DNA of 64,000 nt. Origin: Saccharomycopsis crataegensis. Its lineage: Eukaryota; Ascomycota; Saccharomycetes; Ascoideales; Saccharomycopsidaceae. The stretch lies in assembly GCF_037102585.1 (NCBI RefSeq), contig NW_027043827.1, forward strand, positions 1 to 64,000. Direction: 5' to 3'. This document shows, one piece after another, positions 62,101-64,000 of this stretch. The notes under the pieces were generated by a model that was not told the DNA's origin, searched no databases, and was given only the letters and a program-made list of their open reading frames with translations. Made by a program: the position numbers and the translations under genes. The number at the start of each line of letters is the position of its first letter. Within the stretch, counting starts at the first letter, position 1.

Positions 62101-62737
62101 AAAAACAAGGTATCACAGATGCAGAAGATTGAAGATTGAAGATATCCAGGACAATTTAGCAAAACCAGTACCAGAGAAATACAAGGCCCACCATCAAAAA
62201 ATGTTCACTTTTGATTTTAAGAACGGCAGCAAACAGGAACAACTCAAACGAGACGTCTCCAAAGCATCAACAACATTGACCAAAATCACATACCCCCTGG
62301 AGCCACAACAAAGAAAATTTTGGAAACAGATTAACCAGATCAAAAGGTGGGTACCGGGTTCAATGGAGAACCTCCACCTCATGATGTTGGGGCTCACATT
62401 GTTCAAATCAACAAATTCCCGTTGCCATGTTTGTAATTTTCCTCCAGAAAATTGGAGCACCAACCCCAGGGATCCTGACCATATCAAGGAAGCCTACATC
62501 ACCCATTACTACATAAATTGCACAGTATCAAGAAACTTATGGAAAATATTAAAAATGGGAATATCTCAAACATGGGATAACATCATATTGCATCAACATC
62601 AGAAACAAACTATGATAAAATTGGATCGCTTCGCTTATTACATTGAAAAATATAATAGGGTACGAAGGTCAAATAATGCAGATTGGACTAATCAATCAAT
62701 GAAAACATTATTATATCTTATTACAGCGGTCTACTAA
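59186..62737 (+). CDS. LINE-A ORF2: endonuclease-reverse transcriptase
   Basis: 1183 codons, uninterrupted, starting 2 nt after the ORF1 stop. The AP-type endonuclease shows ISQNIQRYHF, FFQELPKD, VVGGDFNNI (about 157), RRLDRFYIS and STHDE (about 245). The RT shows GPDGIPYTFY, YRPISLINTNMR, VADFQKAFDS, TLQGNPISPS and FADDV (about 675). The C-terminal region has CHVC and HYYINC. It matches copy 1 nearly throughout; copy 1's frameshift is absent here. It makes the nick and cDNA for LINE-A and perhaps for the SINE-like unit that shares its tail. Confidence 0.95.
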   Translation: MTTHKKSFNLISQNIQRYHFTSQHHLSKYNKQHILFFQELPKDCEALIRNFHQHSFHVNNSPYPRAAILLRNIPSMGTVILKNFISDKLESHLTGYLTDLVISWNDGKTLLLLINLYNPTGQQKAQLTIHSQLHQLLGELLGHLAIKYPNSHIEIVVGGDFNNILEIPKSKKNKKILKHLKKLNDFIECFNLKDAFYLLLSKGLPSTNRASNGKNRRLDRFYISEGLLENTALSQTNTLGTISTHDEISIKFALSFNLVQLGPKRFKLHNQLIPFIANSKKLSQLPSISHLIAEIRLLAPLTKTALNSLQRSDPSILPDPYERLNSVFKQNPNTNPIDAFVIAGDRKLTDIQDLLAHATSYYKDIFSAKDYHDPNAIRQYLLTTISSRKLMAHEAIKLDNPIIELEIKDAIWQANSKSEPGPDGIPYTFYKKAWENIKHILLQEFNTILSAGSIPIDYSLVLITLILKPRKNKEFLPNYRPISLINTNMRILAIVLNNRLLKFIPQLVGSEQTGFVPGRTSFEQIAAFKEVFHSMRPESNLFQLLRTSKILVADFQKAFDSISHAYLDHLFQILNLGTNFRRLLINILKSATASIMINNFHGPLFKLASGTLQGNPISPSIFLLAIQPLLENIQTKNHGIKLEVRNELTISMQPLGKDFAIQNPMNPDILIKVTAFADDVTIFVKDDTELFTTLQYIKDFEKYSGSTLSTDKSKLYHTAEYHRTFGPLTKLPYEQVPVFTSTPSIVYLGIPLNTPLHQDQVLKNIKYKYYLTQMHHLSLAEKVLGYNTYIIPKLLYRAMHQPLSNSTTTKIEESFQHLCRRIGSLSLSTLKTSTQMGGYGMLDLKNHFLYRYAHVIYQLLTSLEKYLYHQILRYKIQYAINTQIQVESLLDQYQKSQLHPESHFQRIGSMIDRNSIQTHLWYFPLLGYQLSYPGSSTKKITLSDIVKSNIFSLEEKKYLKSWSILFDLENQGKTRYHRCRRLKIEDIQDNLAKPVPEKYKAHHQKMFTFDFKNGSKQEQLKRDVSKASTTLTKITYPLEPQQRKFWKQINQIKRWVPGSMENLHLMMLGLTLFKSTNSRCHVCNFPPENWSTNPRDPDHIKEAYITHYYINCTVSRNLWKILKMGISQTWDNIILHQHQKQTMIKLDRFAYYIEKYNRVRRSNNADWTNQSMKTLLYLITAVY

Positions 62738-62820
62738 AAAATTAAAATAACCATAAAACAAAATAAAAATAAAATAAAAATAATATTAAAAATAAAAATA
62801 AAAATAGTCAATATCTTAAA

Positions 62821-62912
62821 GGGGGTTTTTAGTGAGTAGAAATCTCACACTGTTGAATATTAATTTAAAAAAATTGAAATTCTTCGTCTTTTGAAGATTT
62901 TCCTCCTCAAAA
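62821..62912 (+). promoter_or_regulatory. LINE-A 3' UTR recognition-like hairpins
   Basis: A GGGGGTTTTT run is followed by stem GTGAG (62832-62836)/CTCAC (62844-62848), then a CTTC/GAAG hairpin before the CCTCC block. The same arrangement occurs in LINE-A copy 1 and the SINE-like unit; LINE-C and LINE-D have GGGTTTTT plus a different stem at the same place. In several LINEs such 3' structures are read by the RT; here the role is inferred. Confidence 0.6.
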
Positions 62913-63000
62913 CCAAGAACAAGTTTATATAATTATATACTTATGAGATTTAATATAAATCGAAATTATTGGAAAAAAAAAAAAAAGAAAAAAAAAAAAT

Positions 63001-64000
63001 TATAATGAGTATTAATAATACCAAAAGAATTCCAAAGCCTTCCAACTACTCCACTGATCCAACAAATGATCCACCTTCTCAAGAAACCCTGGTTTCTTCT
63101 GATATTATCGTTGACTTAGATCATGCAAATCCCAACGCAACCGATCAAAACAATGTAAACAAACACGGAAATGAACCACATTCAGACGAAGAAATCACTG
63201 AGGAAGATGACAATACTTTTTTAAGTACTGCTGAAACCTTTGCAACCCCATCTAATACCATAAATGAGGCCTCTAATGCTGATTCTGATGTTGATATTGC
63301 CCACCGCCCAGCCCCGGAAATTAATGTTTCTCCAGTTGATTGCGATCGCAATCTTGATAGTGCAGGTGACACTAGCGTCGACATGCATATGTCAAATCAA
63401 GCCACCATTGAATCTCAAGGAGATTCACAACCTTCTGTTTCTATTGATTTTGTTACTGAAAACTCTGAAAACCAAAAAAAAATTGAAAACAACAAAACCC
63501 AAAAAAACTCTGAAAACCAAAAAACCCCAAAAAAAACTAACCCAGCCCCAGTTGCTGCTTTCAGCAGATCCTACGCCCAAATCGCCTCGGGCTCTAAAGG
63601 CGCATCCCAACAGGGGACTCTGATTATGAACACCACCTCCACTTTTCAAAATGTTTTAGCCAAATTCGAAAGAGTTTTTAAATGGGCTAAATATCTCAAA
63701 TCAATCAAGTTCGAACACCAAGATGTCCTTGAATATGCTATTAAGGAAAAGGGCATGAGGGGATCACTTTTCGGATTTGACACACAAAAAGTGGAAAATG
63801 TTGAAGAGAAATATCAAGAATTTGTCAAAATCTACACCATTGAAAAGTTTTTCAAATTTTATACAAATTCCCATTTAATTAATGAATTCTCAAGATTGAA
63901 ACAATCTAATATTGCAGAGGAGGATTACATTAAATTTATTATGAGCCATCAAGATAAACAAAAAATCATGATGTCATTTATTATCCCACCTGAGCTCTAC
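63001..64000 (+). mobile_element. LINE-B copy 3, runs off the window
   Basis: Begins with four bases before the ORF1 ATG, right at the poly(A) of LINE-A copy 2. It is nearly identical to LINE-B copy 1 and continues past the window end. Confidence 0.92.
63005..64000 (+). CDS. LINE-B copy 3 ORF1, partial at the window edge
   Basis: Open from ATG 63005 (MSINNTKRIPKPSNYSTDP) to the last base, 332 codons. All A-runs of the Lys/Asn tract (A9, A7, A6, A8) keep the frame, unlike copy 2. It has seven more residues in that tract than copy 1. Knuckles and C-terminus lie beyond the window. Confidence 0.9.
   Translation, partial: MSINNTKRIPKPSNYSTDPTNDPPSQETLVSSDIIVDLDHANPNATDQNNVNKHGNEPHSDEEITEEDDNTFLSTAETFATPSNTINEASNADSDVDIAHRPAPEINVSPVDCDRNLDSAGDTSVDMHMSNQATIESQGDSQPSVSIDFVTENSENQKKIENNKTQKNSENQKTPKKTNPAPVAAFSRSYAQIASGSKGASQQGTLIMNTTSTFQNVLAKFERVFKWAKYLKSIKFEHQDVLEYAIKEKGMRGSLFGFDTQKVENVEEKYQEFVKIYTIEKFFKFYTNSHLINEFSRLKQSNIAEEDYIKFIMSHQDKQKIMMSFIIPPELY

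Larger units (their letters stand above)
56631..63000 (+). mobile_element. LINE-A copy 2, full length
   Basis: A 6.4-kb L1-type LINE with ORF1, intact ORF2, a 3' UTR (62738-62972) and a tail A14-G-A12. Only about 25 nt lie between the LTR remnant and the ORF1 ATG, much of it an A12 run, so the 5' UTR is nearly absent. The sole defect seen is an A-run length change in ORF1. LINE-B copy 3 begins at once after the tail. Confidence 0.94.

Overview
The window looks like a fungal, most likely ascomycete-yeast-like, nuclear region with no recognisable host protein gene. The evidence is short intron-bearing tRNA genes (Met, Ile, Arg and Leu, each with an intron one base 3' of the anticodon), Ty3/Gypsy and Ty1/Copia LTR elements, two-ORF L1-type LINEs of the kind known from Candida (Zorro), and Tc1-type DNA transposons. 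The species cannot be fixed from the sequence. Family names used here (LINE-A to D, Ty3-A/B, Copia-1/2, LTR-T, Tc1-1) are local labels.

Layout. 1-365: a SINE-like repeat. 366-4743: LINE-A copy 1 set in a Ty3-A LTR remnant. 4758-4953: tRNA-Ser and tRNA-Ile. 5073-8880: LTR-T, a Copia-1 solo LTR, LINE-B copy 1, several LINE 3' stubs and a Ty3-B LTR remnant. 8886-13861: a whole-looking Ty3-B element beside tRNA-Arg. 14210-16711: an LTR-T remnant and a Tc1 transposon with an intact transposase. 16745-26701: tRNA-Met followed by a row of Ty3-A elements, the first a large non-coding derivative. 26702-38890: a mosaic of LINE-B, Copia-1, Copia-2, a whole-looking Copia-1, LINE-A copy 3 and LINE-D. 38897-40186: tRNA-Leu and unassigned sequence. 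40187-51905: an inverted Ty3-A LTR, then a Ty3-A element whose 3' LTR is split by full-length LINE-C; tRNA-Val follows. 52058-53947: LTRs, a LINE fragment and a minisatellite. 53952-56578: a perfect inverted duplication of a tRNA-Gln/tRNA-Leu pair around a decayed Tc1 copy. 56585-64000: Ty3-A LTR remnant, nearly intact LINE-A copy 2, and LINE-B copy 3 running off the window.

How the parts fit. Ty3-type LTRs lie 10-14 bp upstream of six tRNA genes, so tRNA genes act as landing pads. LINEs then sit inside Ty3-A LTRs, four times at the same spot beside a 14-bp palindrome. LINEs also follow one another head to tail, each starting at or near the poly(A) of the one before. This suggests a layered system: tRNA gene, then Ty3 LTR, then LINE, then LINE chain. 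Other notable signals are tandem heat-shock-element-like repeats in Copia-1 LTRs, a tRNA-like box A/box B unit in a second LTR family, a SINE-like unit with a LINE-A-type tail, and two tRNA pairs without an internal terminator.
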